NCBI GenBank assembly: GCA_948907985.1
Contig: CAQWMM010000028.1
Coordinates: forward strand, 1-29,798
From: an uncultured Bacillota bacterium
GTDB taxonomy: Bacteria > Bacillota > Dehalobacteriia > UBA4068 > UBA4997
DNA: 29,798 nt
Direction of reading: 5' to 3'
Each line of letters begins with the position of its first letter. Within the stretch, counting starts at the first letter, position 1. Below, piece by piece: positions 1-7,445 of the stretch. The position numbers were made by a program, and so were the translations under genes. Under the pieces are notes generated by a model. That model saw nothing but the letters and a program-made list of their open reading frames with translations. It was not told the DNA's origin and searched no databases.

Positions 1-46
1 ATCCATAGCATACGGATAGCGCACTGTTTTATATTATGGCAAAAAC

Positions 47-1201
47 TTAAAGAGCAATTAAAAACTGCATAACCAACACCATTAAAATTAAAGCCAGAGG
101 ATAGGTTGTGGCATAGGCGGCGGCGATACTATCAGTTTTGGCTTGTTGGGTCAGCACCGCCAGGGCGGCAGTGCTGGTCATGCTGCCGGTGAGAGCGGAT
201 AAACCGTTCAGCAAGGGCAGCTTTAAGTAAAAGCGGAACACTAAATAACCTATAATAAGGGGAGTAATAACCATTAACAAACCGTATAAAATCGGCGTGG
301 CGCCATAGGCCGCCAAAATTTTGGCCACGCCGTGGCCGCCGTCAATGCCGGCGTCGGCAAAAAACAACAGCAAGCCAATTTCTTCAATCGGCCCAATCAA
401 TTTGTTGTCTACTGTTAACAAGCCGGGGTGATTGTGCGCCAGATGCCCAAAAAGCAGGCCAACAGCCAGCGGTCCGCCGGTAAGCCCCAGAGCAAATCGC
501 CCGCCGCCGGGCAGGGGTATGCTGACAGAGCCTAACATAATTCCTAAAACTACAACTATTGAGAAGATACACAAACCATACTTATCAATTTTAAAACCGT
601 CTTTTTTTTGTTGTGCCGAAGACGGCGTATCGACAGTACTTTCTGTTTCAATCAAGCGGCGTTCCGCGGCCATATTGGCGTGCAGCAGACGCGGTACAAT
701 TTGGATGAACAGCACCGTGCATACAACGCCGATAGGATAAATTAAACCGTAGCCAGCCGAAACCTGGCCAACGGCTTCCACATTGGCGCGCACAGCTTCC
801 TGGGCGGCCGCAAATCCGGGTGAGGTTGTGAAAGAGCCGGCCATAATACCCACGGCTAAAGGAGCCGCCAAATGCCCAACCTTGACAGCTAATATACAAA
901 GTATGCAGCCAACTATGGTGGTGGTTAAGCATAAAATTATGTAAGCCGAACCACTGCGTTTAATACGTTGAATAAAACCTGGCCCGGCGGAAAGCCCGGT
1001 GGCGGCAATAAACAGAACCAGACCAATGTCCTGCAAAACGCGCGGCGTGCTGACGCCCAAATGGCCGAACAGCAAACCAACCAGAAAAATACCGGTTGCC
1101 CCCAGGCTGATCCCCCAGATTTTAATTCGGCCCACCAGATAGCCCAGGCAAGCAACGGCAAAAACGGTTAAAATATTTTGTGCAACTTCACTTAATTCCA
1201 T
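47..1201 (-). CDS. Aspartate-alanine-exchanger-family (AAEX) permease, compact form without TrkA-C domains
   Basis: A 384-residue polytopic inner-membrane protein made of two homologous halves. Each half ends with the serine/threonine-rich re-entrant motif of the AspT/YidE/YbjL family: GSFTTSPGFAAA near residue 120 in the first half and GSMTSTAALAVL near 340 in the second. Family members exchange aspartate/alanine or export dicarboxylates such as succinate. AspT and YbjL are about 540-560 residues long and carry soluble TrkA-C domains between the halves. Here the middle is only a short hydrophilic linker (about residues 175-205), so the regulatory domains are absent. The start is the ATG at 1201, preceded by GGGAG/GAGGA on the minus strand. 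The gene is alone, with its own promoter at 1243-1271. The substrate cannot be read from the sequence; a dicarboxylate or amino acid is a family-based guess. Confidence 0.8.
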   Translation of the reverse strand: MELSEVAQNILTVFAVACLGYLVGRIKIWGISLGATGIFLVGLLFGHLGVSTPRVLQDIGLVLFIAATGLSAGPGFIQRIKRSGSAYIILCLTTTIVGCILCILAVKVGHLAAPLAVGIMAGSFTTSPGFAAAQEAVRANVEAVGQVSAGYGLIYPIGVVCTVLFIQIVPRLLHANMAAERRLIETESTVDTPSSAQQKKDGFKIDKYGLCIFSIVVVLGIMLGSVSIPLPGGGRFALGLTGGPLAVGLLFGHLAHNHPGLLTVDNKLIGPIEEIGLLLFFADAGIDGGHGVAKILAAYGATPILYGLLMVITPLIIGYLVFRFYLKLPLLNGLSALTGSMTSTAALAVLTQQAKTDSIAAAYATTYPLALILMVLVMQFLIAL

Positions 1202-1242
1202 CTTTCCTCATCTCCCTGTAAATAGTTCGTTTCGCCGCCTAT

Positions 1243-1271
1243 ATTATACGTCCAGCAGGTAATAAATTCAA
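1243..1271 (-). promoter_or_regulatory. Sigma-A-type promoter of the AAEX permease
   Basis: On the minus strand a -35 box TTGAAT (1266-1271) and a -10 box TATAAT (1243-1248) are separated by exactly 17 bp. The -10 box is about 40 nt upstream of the permease start codon. This comes from motif reading only; no start site has been mapped. Confidence 0.65.
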
Positions 1272-1401
1272 TATTTATCATTAAATATGTTGGAATTTGT
1301 TTTATATTAATATAAAATTTTTATTTTTTAAGCTTAAACACTCTTAAAAGAGAAAATTTTGGCGTTTATAACAAAACCCATATATATTGGCTATTTTTTT
1401 A

Positions 1402-1430
1402 TTGAATTTCTTTCGTGATAGTGCTATAAT
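1402..1430 (+). promoter_or_regulatory. Promoter of the structured RNA region
   Basis: TTGAAT (1402-1407) and TATAAT (1425-1430) with a 17-bp spacer predict transcription starting near 1437. A second TATAAT lies at 1447-1452 and would start transcription near 1459, exactly where the 6S-like hairpin begins, but it has no good -35 box. Confidence 0.55.
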
Positions 1431-1457
1431 GTTAACGATAGCGGAATATAATAAATT

Positions 1458-1635
1458 TGCCCGACAGTGTGCGAAGAGATGCTGATAAGTTTTGAGCCAA
1501 CACTCAAAATATGGGAATCCTATATTTGTCTGTGGACTTAATGCCTCCATAGAGTGGACTAAGGAAGCAGCGTGCGGAATCCCACCTGCATATGCAGGTT
1601 CAAAACATTGGCATTAGACCGGCATTGTGGGGCAT
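1458..1635 (+). ncRNA. ssrS: Candidate 6S RNA (long-hairpin regulator of RNA polymerase)
   Basis: This stretch of about 178 nt has no credible reading frame but folds end to end into one long interrupted hairpin. TGCCCGACA at the 5' end pairs with TGTGGGGCA at the 3' end. GATGCTGAT (about 1479) pairs with ATTGGCATT, using G-U pairs. GTTTTGAGCC pairs with GGTTCAAAAC. The 3' side of the central region contains the perfect small hairpin ACCTGC-ATAT-GCAGGT (about 1591-1606). Terminal stem, central bubble and 3'-side mini-hairpin are the layout of 6S RNA, which binds the RNA polymerase holoenzyme as a mimic of an open promoter. Length and a promoter immediately upstream also fit. A T-rich stretch (ATTTTATTT) follows. 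Primary-sequence identity to known 6S RNAs could not be tested, so it might instead be a different structured RNA. Confidence 0.55.
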
Positions 1636-1639
1636 TTTA

Positions 1640-1727
1640 TTTGTGAAAACTTAACGATTGCCAATCCAGCGTAGCTGAAGCAGGCAGAGTTTAGTGTTCA
1701 CAAATCCATTTGCGATTAAGCAAATGG
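1640..1727 (+). ncRNA. Folded leader or small RNA between the 6S candidate and pyrF
   Basis: TTTGTGAA (1640-1647) pairs perfectly with TTCACAAA (1697-1704). Inside this closing stem, TTGCC pairs with GGCAG around a CAGC-GTA-GCTG mini-hairpin. A second perfect hairpin follows: CCATTTGC (1706-1713) with GCAAATGG (1720-1727). About 60 nt later the strong pyrF ribosome binding site (1771-1780) appears. No known riboswitch core was recognised. It could be the 5' leader of pyrF, a processed small RNA, or an extension of the upstream RNA. Confidence 0.4.
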
Positions 1728-1786
1728 AAACCGATTAGGAATACTTAACGCGATTGATATTTTTTTGTTTGAGGGGAGGATTTTTT

Positions 1787-2524
1787 ATGTCCTTAAGCCG
1801 GGAACAGGCCAAAGAAAAAATAATTGTGGCTTTAGACGTGCCAACCCGTGAGCGGGCATTGGCTCTGGCCGAAAAACTGTATGACAACGTGGGCGCTTTT
1901 AAGATCGGTATGCAGCTTTATAATGCAGAAGGGCCGGGCATTGTGCGGGATATTGAAAAGTTGGGCGGCCAGGTTTTTATTGACTTAAAGCTACATGATA
2001 TTCCTAATACTGTAGCCGAGGCTGCGAGAGTTCTGACTGGTTTGCAGGCTTTTATTATGACACTGCATGCCGCCGGCGGCAAAAAGATGTTGGCCGCCGC
2101 CGCACAGGCCGTTGCCGAAAGCGTGCCGGAAAATGGGCGCAAGCCGCTGGTGGTGGCGGTTACTGTCCTAACCAGTTTGAGCCAGCAGGAATTTACGGAA
2201 GAAATTGGTATCGACCGGCCGATTGCCGAACAGGTTGTCAGCTGGGCCAAACTGGCCAAGGCCGCAGGGCTGGACGGCGTTGTGGCTTCGCCGCAGGAAA
2301 TTGCCCTTATTCGCCAGGCCTGCGGCCAGGACTTCAAGATCATCACACCTGGTATTCGGCCAATTTGGGCGGCGGCTAACGACCAAAGCCGCATTATGAC
2401 GCCCCGGCAGGCGGTGGAGGCTGGGGCTGATTATCTGGTTATCGGCAGGCCGATTACGGCGCAGCCGGACCCGGCAGAGGCCGCCCAGCGTATTGTGGCC
2501 GAAATTATGGAGGCAGCAGTTTAG
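1787..2524 (+). CDS. pyrF: Orotidine 5'-phosphate decarboxylase
   Basis: This enzyme decarboxylates OMP to UMP, the last step of de novo pyrimidine synthesis, in the cytoplasm. The 245-residue length is normal for the bacterial PyrF family. Visible motifs are the first-strand aspartate in IIVALD (D17), the lysine in FKIGMQL (K39), the family signature DLKLHDIPNT (66-75) with the catalytic Lys and Asp residues, TPGIRP, and the phosphate-binding end VIGRPIT. The reading frame is open 11 codons further upstream, but the ATG at 1787 is chosen because GAGGGGAGGA at 1771-1780 is ideally spaced from it. No other pyr gene is nearby, so pyrF is detached from the pyrimidine operon. The gene for a small hypothetical protein begins 2 nt after the stop codon and is probably co-transcribed. 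Confidence 0.95.
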   Translation: MSLSREQAKEKIIVALDVPTRERALALAEKLYDNVGAFKIGMQLYNAEGPGIVRDIEKLGGQVFIDLKLHDIPNTVAEAARVLTGLQAFIMTLHAAGGKKMLAAAAQAVAESVPENGRKPLVVAVTVLTSLSQQEFTEEIGIDRPIAEQVVSWAKLAKAAGLDGVVASPQEIALIRQACGQDFKIITPGIRPIWAAANDQSRIMTPRQAVEAGADYLVIGRPITAQPDPAEAAQRIVAEIMEAAV

Positions 2525-2526
2525 CT

Positions 2527-2922
2527 ATGGCTGACGAAGCGAAACTGCTAACCTGCGCGGAAACAGCTCTGCGTGATTTGCAAAAAGCGCGGGATAAATT
2601 ATACAGCGCTCATAATATGGGTGTGTTTGATATTTTAGGCGGCGGTTTGCTCACCAGTATTGCCAAGCATAACGATATAGATGAAGTCAACCGTTGCCTG
2701 CAAAATGCCAAATATGATTTGACCTGTTTGCGCAAACAGCTGGACGCTGCTGATTTGCAGGTTGATTTAATAGATTTAGGCGATGGGTTGAGAATTTTGG
2801 ATACTTGGCTTGATAACATATTTACGGATTTAACGGTTCAGGACAAGATTAACGCCGCGCAGAAACAGGTTAATCAGGCTATTTTTCAACTGCAAAACAT
2901 TATTGCCCGATTAAAGGCCTAA
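2527..2922 (+). CDS. Small helical hypothetical protein downstream of pyrF
   Basis: I do not recognise this 131-residue protein. It is rich in Leu, Asp, Lys and Gln in heptad-like patterns, so long helices or coiled coil are likely at about residues 8-30, 50-75 and 105-130. A glycine-rich central segment, FDILGGGLLTSI (about 34-45), interrupts the first part. There is no signal peptide, membrane segment or metal-binding motif, so a cytoplasmic location is likely. It starts 2 nt after the pyrF stop codon, which suggests translational coupling, and it ends directly at a strong terminator, so pyrF and this gene form a two-gene unit. Base usage matches its neighbours. The function is unknown, and the link to pyrimidine synthesis is only positional. 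Confidence 0.75.
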   Translation: MADEAKLLTCAETALRDLQKARDKLYSAHNMGVFDILGGGLLTSIAKHNDIDEVNRCLQNAKYDLTCLRKQLDAADLQVDLIDLGDGLRILDTWLDNIFTDLTVQDKINAAQKQVNQAIFQLQNIIARLKA

Positions 2923-2957
2923 AAAAATCCCTCGGATTTATCCGAGGGATTTTTTTT
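2921..2957. terminator. Bidirectional Rho-independent terminator
   Basis: ATCCCTCGGA (2927-2936), loop TTTA, and TCCGAGGGAT (2941-2950) form a perfect 10-bp stem with seven A before and seven T after it. It therefore works on both strands: it stops the pyrF unit and also the convergent MFS gene, whose stop codon (2956-2958) overlaps the T-tract. Confidence 0.93.
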
Positions 2958-4392
2958 AAGCTCTTTGTTTTTTTAATTTAATTACGCCGTCATTTTTTGG
3001 CTGGCGTACATAAATAAACGATAGAACTAAAGACGCCAGACAGAATAGGGTAATCACTGCAAAGGAAATATGAATACCGTACAGGTTGGCGGTAATATAA
3101 TCATCATTTGGCCGCAGGCTGGCAAAACTGGTCATAATTGCCACAAAGAAAGTCGTTCCGATTGAACCGGCCACCTGGCGCAGAGTGTTGTTAATTGCCG
3201 TGCCGTGCGCCATACGCTTGTTGCTGATGGCGTTTAAGCCCCAGGTGGTAATCGGCATCATCGCCATAGAAACGCCTACCATACGCATGGTGTAGATTAC
3301 GCAAATCAGGGCAAACGGCGTGCCGGGGTGCATAAGCACGAAAGCGCCGGCGGATAAAGTCAGCAGCGAGAGGCCAATCAACGCCAGACCTCTGGGGCCG
3401 TATTTATCGAAGATTCGTCCGGAAACCACGTTCATAATCGCCATACAGATAGCGCCCGGCAGCATAGCCAGCCCCGATTGCATGGCGCTGAAACCCTGAA
3501 TGTTCTGCATGAAAATTGGTAGCATCACAGCGCCGGAAATCAGCGCGGCGTTCACAATCATGGCGATAATGGTCGCGATAGTAAATCTTGGGTAGCGTAA
3601 AATACGCAAATCCAAAAAAGGCTCGCGCAGATTAAACTGCCGTTTAACAAATACCGCAGAGGCGGCAACGCCAAGCAGAATAAACAGCCAGGGGATGATA
3701 TGCAGCAGACCAATATCGCCGGCCGCAGTGCAGCCATAGAGGAAAGCGGCCAAGCCTATACTGGATAAAATAACCGACGGTAAATCAAGCTGGGGATGGC
3801 TGGTTTCAATAACATTCTCCAGTACCAGGCCGGCCAGTACAATATCCAGCACCGAAAGAGCTGTGATAATATAAAACATAATATGCCAGCCCATCACGTC
3901 GATAACCCAGCCGGCCAGGGTGGGGCCGATGGCCGGGGCCAGCGCCATAACCAGGCCGATAATGCCCATGGCGGTGCCGCGCTTGGCAATAGGAACCAAA
4001 ATAAGTACCACGGTTTGGCAAAGCGGCATCATCATGCCGGCGCCGGCCGCCTGGAAAAAACGCCCCAGCAGGATTACAATAAAATTAGGCGAAATTGCGC
4101 AGAGCAGGCAGCCAAAAGCAAACAGCGACATTGCGCCCATAAAAAGCCGCCGCGTGGGGAAACGATTGATAAAGAAGGCGGTCAGCGGAATCATAATGGC
4201 GGAAACCAGAATAAAACCGGTGGTTAGCCACTGCGCAACATTGGTGCTGACGTTGGTTTCAGCCATAATTGTGGGTAGCGCCGGGGTTAAGACCGTTTCG
4301 GAAAACATGGTGATAAAGCCGCCGGAAACCAAAATTGCAATAATAAAAATTATTTTTTTTAAGTTTTGCTGGTAGTATTCATTGCTACTCAT
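2956..4392 (-). CDS. MFS drug-exporter-like transporter, DHA2 (EmrB/QacA/LmrB-like) family
   Basis: A 478-residue inner-membrane protein with about 14 hydrophobic segments, the count expected of proton-driven DHA2 multidrug exporters. The N-terminal half shows the family pattern VLTPALPTIMAET in helix 1 and its loop, AQWLTTGFILVSAIMIPLTAF in helix 2, the loop 2-3 motif FINRFPTRRLFMGA, GRFFQAAGAGMMMPL in helix 4, and the antiporter-type motif GIIGLVMALAPAIGPTLAGWV (about 142-162). The start is the ATG at 4392 behind AAAGGAGAGG. A TetR-family gene is divergent, and a palindrome lies on the exporter promoter, the usual arrangement of a repressed efflux pump. The substrate is not predictable. Confidence 0.9.
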   Translation of the reverse strand: MSSNEYYQQNLKKIIFIIAILVSGGFITMFSETVLTPALPTIMAETNVSTNVAQWLTTGFILVSAIMIPLTAFFINRFPTRRLFMGAMSLFAFGCLLCAISPNFIVILLGRFFQAAGAGMMMPLCQTVVLILVPIAKRGTAMGIIGLVMALAPAIGPTLAGWVIDVMGWHIMFYIITALSVLDIVLAGLVLENVIETSHPQLDLPSVILSSIGLAAFLYGCTAAGDIGLLHIIPWLFILLGVAASAVFVKRQFNLREPFLDLRILRYPRFTIATIIAMIVNAALISGAVMLPIFMQNIQGFSAMQSGLAMLPGAICMAIMNVVSGRIFDKYGPRGLALIGLSLLTLSAGAFVLMHPGTPFALICVIYTMRMVGVSMAMMPITTWGLNAISNKRMAHGTAINNTLRQVAGSIGTTFFVAIMTSFASLRPNDDYITANLYGIHISFAVITLFCLASLVLSFIYVRQPKNDGVIKLKKQRA

Positions 4393-4442
4393 ATTATTTT
4401 AATCCTCTCCTTTATGTATTTTATTTTTGCCAGATGCTTTAC

Positions 4443-4471
4443 ATATTAAGCCAATAGTGTTACACTTGTAA
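4443..4471 (-). promoter_or_regulatory. Promoter of the MFS exporter
   Basis: On the minus strand TTACAA (4466-4471) and TAATAT (4443-4448) have a 17-bp spacer. The palindrome at 4458-4473 covers the -35 box and the start of the spacer, so bound repressor would block RNA polymerase. Confidence 0.6.
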
Positions 4472-4473
4472 CA
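4458..4473. promoter_or_regulatory. Candidate TetR-family operator
   Basis: TGTTACACTTGTAACA is a perfect inverted repeat with 7-bp arms and a 2-bp centre, typical of TetR-family operators. It overlaps the exporter -35 box. It also overlaps a possible promoter for the regulator on the plus strand (TTGTAA 4466-4471, 18 bp, TATACC 4490-4495). A further half-site, TGTTACA, lies at 4533-4539. Confidence 0.6.
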
Positions 4474-4583
4474 GGGGGATGTTGAATAATATACCATAAA
4501 ACTGAATTTTTAGCAAGAGTTTTTTTGGGAGTTGTTACAAAAACCAGTAGTTTGTTTGGGATTTGTTATGGAGGGGTGTTAAT

Positions 4584-5159
4584 TTGCAGGATAAAAAAAC
4601 ACGTCAATCGCTGGTGGAAGAATGTATGTTTAAGGCGCTGCTGCTTTTGTTGGAACAAAAGCCCTATGATAAAATCAGCGTTACGGAGATTGCGGCAAAA
4701 GCCGGGGTATCAAGAATGTCATACTATCGCAACTATGCCAGCAAGGATGAGATTATTATTAAATTTTGGGAGAAAAAATTCGCAGCCAATTTACAGAAAA
4801 TGTTGCAGCGGGATAATAATCTTCTCTATGATTTTGTTTGTGAATATTTTCAGAATAATCGTTATTCCAGCAAGGTTTGGGAGCATTTTCATTTTTGGCA
4901 GCATATTGGCGAGTCCACGGTGGCTAAATTGTTGATTGATCAAATGAACCGTTTTTTATATGATATATTTAGTCAGGTGGAATTTCAGGAACTGAAATGG
5001 CCGCTTTCTGATTATGAGGTTTCCTTTATAGCCGGCGGATTGTGCAGCCTTTCGCGCATTTGGGGGCTGGGCGGCTTTAAAGAAACTCCGGAGAAAATGG
5101 CCGAGGTATTTTGCCAGTTGATTTTAGCGCCGAATTTTTGTAAAACTAAACAGGGCTGA
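4584..5159 (+). CDS. TetR/AcrR-family transcriptional regulator
   Basis: A 191-residue protein with an N-terminal TetR helix-turn-helix: ISVTEIAAKAGVSRMSYYRNY (about residues 31-51), where helix 3 recognises DNA and the YYRNYASKDEI end is family-typical. The remaining 130 residues form the variable ligand-binding and dimerisation domain, whose ligand cannot be inferred. The frame is open to a TTG at 4563, but the TTG at 4584 is the likelier start because GGAGGGG (4570-4575 region) sits at good distance before it. It is divergent from the MFS exporter and probably represses both genes through the TGTTACA palindrome. It is not similar to ArsR/SmtB metal sensors, so it probably does not control the nearby metal ATPase. 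Confidence 0.88.
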   Translation: MQDKKTRQSLVEECMFKALLLLLEQKPYDKISVTEIAAKAGVSRMSYYRNYASKDEIIIKFWEKKFAANLQKMLQRDNNLLYDFVCEYFQNNRYSSKVWEHFHFWQHIGESTVAKLLIDQMNRFLYDIFSQVEFQELKWPLSDYEVSFIAGGLCSLSRIWGLGGFKETPEKMAEVFCQLILAPNFCKTKQG

Positions 5160-5177
5160 ATTATTTCGGCCCTGTTT
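5148..5177. terminator. Hairpin between convergent tetR and the metal ATPase
   Basis: AAACAGGGC (5148-5156) pairs with GCCCTGTTT (5169-5177), extended inward by TGAA/TTCG with a wobble pair. It overlaps the tetR stop codon. The following T-run is short on the plus strand. On the minus strand the hairpin is followed by a T-rich tract, so it can act for the ATPase gene too. Confidence 0.6.
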
Positions 5178-5198
5178 ATCTTCCTGTATTTGAGTAAT

Positions 5199-7334
5199 TT
5201 ATTTATATAAAATGCGGATTGAATTGAGCAGGCAAAGCATCGAAACGCCGGTATCGGCAAACACAGCCAGCCACATATTGGCATAGCCCAATAAACCAAG
5301 CAGCATAACCAGGGCTTTAACGGCCAGCGCAAAATAAACGTTTTGCCAGGAAATACGATTAGTGGCCTTGGCAATATCAATAGCCTGGGGAATAGCCTCC
5401 ACGCCGGAGGTCATAAAGACTACGTCGGCAGCCTCAATGGCGGCGTCCGCGCCGCTGCCCATGGCCGCGCCAACGTCGGCGCCGGCCAGTACCGGGGCGT
5501 CGTTAATACCATCGCCTACAAACATCACGCTGCCATATTGATTGCGGATTTTGCTTAATTCGTTCAGCTTATCCTGCGGCAGCAGCTTGGCGTGAACCTC
5601 GTCAATGCCGGTTTGCTGAGCAATCGCATCGGCGCTGTCCTGCGCGTCGCCGGTCAGCATAGCGGTTGTAATGCCCTGGGCTTTAATCCGTTTAATAGCG
5701 TTTACCGCATCATCCTTGATTGTATCGGCAATCAGTAAATAACCGATAAAACGACCGTTAAGGGCCACCAAAACCTCTGTGCCAAAGCCGGCCTTGTTAA
5801 ACGCGCTGTAATCAACGTTATTGACTGTCAATAGTTTGCGGTTGCCGCACAGCAGCACGCCTTGGGCCACTTCGGCCCGGATACCCAGACCGGCCAGTTC
5901 TTCCACTTTGCCGGGGCGTTCAATTTGCAGATTTTGTTCTTCAGCGGCGTTGATAATGCTGCTGCCGATTGGGTGAGTGGAGGCCAATTCGCAGCTTGCG
6001 GCCAGGGCTAACAACTGCGAAGATGTAATTTCCGGCACTGCCGAAACCGCTTGCTGAACAATAAAATTGCCTTTGGTAATTGTGCCGGTTTTATCCATAA
6101 CCACCGCCTGAACGTTTTTCAGCGCTTCAATGGCGACGCCGCCCTTAAATAGAATCCCTTTTTTGGAGCCTGCGCCAATGCCGGAGAAGAAAGCCAGCGG
6201 CACGCTTAACACAAGCGCGCAGGGGCAGCTGATAACCAGGAAGGTGAGGGCGGTTTTAAGCCAATAATTCCAGTCGCCGCCGGCCAGCAGGGGCGGAACA
6301 CAGGCTACGGCAACGGCGGCGGCCACCACCAGCGGGGTGTAAACTCGGGCAAAGCGGGTGATGAATTTATCAATCTGCGGTTTGTTGGCCGCGGCGTTTT
6401 CCACCGAATCTAAAATTCTGGTTACCATGGATTCTGACAGAACTTTTTCCACGCGGATTTTCAGCTGGCCCGAGGTGTTTAAGCAGCCGGAGATAACCTC
6501 GTCGCCGTAGGCGGCCTTAACCGGCACCGGTTCGCCGGTAACCGGCGAGGTATCAATGCGGCTTTCGCCGTCGATAACCACGCCGTCCAGGGGGATACGG
6601 TCGCCGGGGCGCACCAGCAGAATATCGCCCACATTGGCGTCCGCCGCGTCGATAACCCGGATTTCATCGCCTACCAACAGATTGACAACCTCCGGGCGCA
6701 GGTCTACGGCGTCCATAATCTGGCTGCGGCTTTTGGCAACGGCTCTGTCCTCGAAATATTCGCCAATCCGGTAAAAAAGCATAACGCCGACGGCCTCCGG
6801 ATATTCTGCTATACCAAACGCGCCCAGGGTGGCGATACTCATTAAGAAGTTTTCGTCAAAAATCTGGCCTTTTAAAATATTGCGCAGGGCGGTTGTCAGA
6901 ACTTCGCCGCCCAGGGTTATATAACCCAGGATCAAGGCGATAAGCGAGGCCTCCGCCATACCCATATGCTCCATAACCAGTCCGGCCGCAAACAGGCAAG
7001 CGCCGACAATAATTGTCAGCAAAGAAATTGTGCTTTCAGCAATCCCTTCTTTAGCCTGCTTGTGAGCGGAACCAGGCCGGGACTCCTTTGGTGTTACCAC
7101 AATTTCCGGTTCAATGGATGTGCAGATCCGGCTGATTTCCGGCAGCAGAGAATCCGGTGATTTGGCGGTAAGCTTCAGCTGTTTGGTGGCAAAGGTTATG
7201 CTGGCGCTGGTAACACTGGGTAGGGCGTTGATTTGCCTTTCAATCTTGCTGGCGCAGTTGGCGCAGCCCAGGTTTTCCAAAATGTAGGTTTGGGTTTTTT
7301 GGCTGCCTGGTTTTTTGGCCTGACGCGGCACCAC
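5199..7334 (-). CDS. Zn/Cd/Pb-type P1B-ATPase (metal efflux pump), main part
   Basis: A 711-residue open frame from a GTG at 7334 contains the whole pump. It has one HMA metal-binding domain with LGCANC (Cys 24 and 27), paired N-terminal membrane helices, the actuator motif TGEP, the transmembrane metal site CPC (in ISCPCALVLS), the phosphorylation site DKTGT, the THPIG histidine-proline of the nucleotide domain, TGD and GDGIND. The last helices contain K and DTG (ALAVKAL ... FADTGVSML), as in the ZntA/CadA (PIB-2) subgroup, which exports Zn2+, Cd2+ and Pb2+. No ribosome binding site precedes the GTG. The frame continues without a shift across one TAA (7443-7445) into the histidine-rich segment upstream, so this is probably the rear part of one gene of about 879 codons. 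Whether the pump is still made depends on internal initiation or readthrough. Confidence 0.9.
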   Translation of the reverse strand: MVPRQAKKPGSQKTQTYILENLGCANCASKIERQINALPSVTSASITFATKQLKLTAKSPDSLLPEISRICTSIEPEIVVTPKESRPGSAHKQAKEGIAESTISLLTIIVGACLFAAGLVMEHMGMAEASLIALILGYITLGGEVLTTALRNILKGQIFDENFLMSIATLGAFGIAEYPEAVGVMLFYRIGEYFEDRAVAKSRSQIMDAVDLRPEVVNLLVGDEIRVIDAADANVGDILLVRPGDRIPLDGVVIDGESRIDTSPVTGEPVPVKAAYGDEVISGCLNTSGQLKIRVEKVLSESMVTRILDSVENAAANKPQIDKFITRFARVYTPLVVAAAVAVACVPPLLAGGDWNYWLKTALTFLVISCPCALVLSVPLAFFSGIGAGSKKGILFKGGVAIEALKNVQAVVMDKTGTITKGNFIVQQAVSAVPEITSSQLLALAASCELASTHPIGSSIINAAEEQNLQIERPGKVEELAGLGIRAEVAQGVLLCGNRKLLTVNNVDYSAFNKAGFGTEVLVALNGRFIGYLLIADTIKDDAVNAIKRIKAQGITTAMLTGDAQDSADAIAQQTGIDEVHAKLLPQDKLNELSKIRNQYGSVMFVGDGINDAPVLAGADVGAAMGSGADAAIEAADVVFMTSGVEAIPQAIDIAKATNRISWQNVYFALAVKALVMLLGLLGYANMWLAVFADTGVSMLCLLNSIRILYK

Positions 7335-7442
7335 TTTAACATCGGATTCAATAGCTGTGCAGATTTGCTGAATCTGCGGCAGGATAGCCCGATGATTTTC
7401 CGCCGAAAGACTCAGCTGTTTAGTGGCAAAGTTGACGGTGCC

Positions 7443-7445
7443 TTA
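7443..7445 (-). other. In-frame TAA splitting the ATPase gene
   Basis: The frame that starts at 7838 and the frame that ends at 5199 are the same (offset divisible by three). Only this codon separates them, with no shift or deletion. The context on the coding strand is AAA-TAA-GGC. Possible explanations are a point mutation, a sequencing error, or readthrough. Confidence 0.85.

Noticed and set aside
1344..1550. A 68-codon minus-strand frame in the pyrF upstream region
   Set aside because: It crosses the promoter and the long RNA hairpin, has no ribosome site and no recognisable composition.
1560..1600. GGAAGCAGC in the RNA region, which resembles the SRP RNA apical loop
   Set aside because: The full SRP loop consensus (GGTCCGGAAGGAAGCAGC type) is not present; the overall fold fits 6S RNA better.
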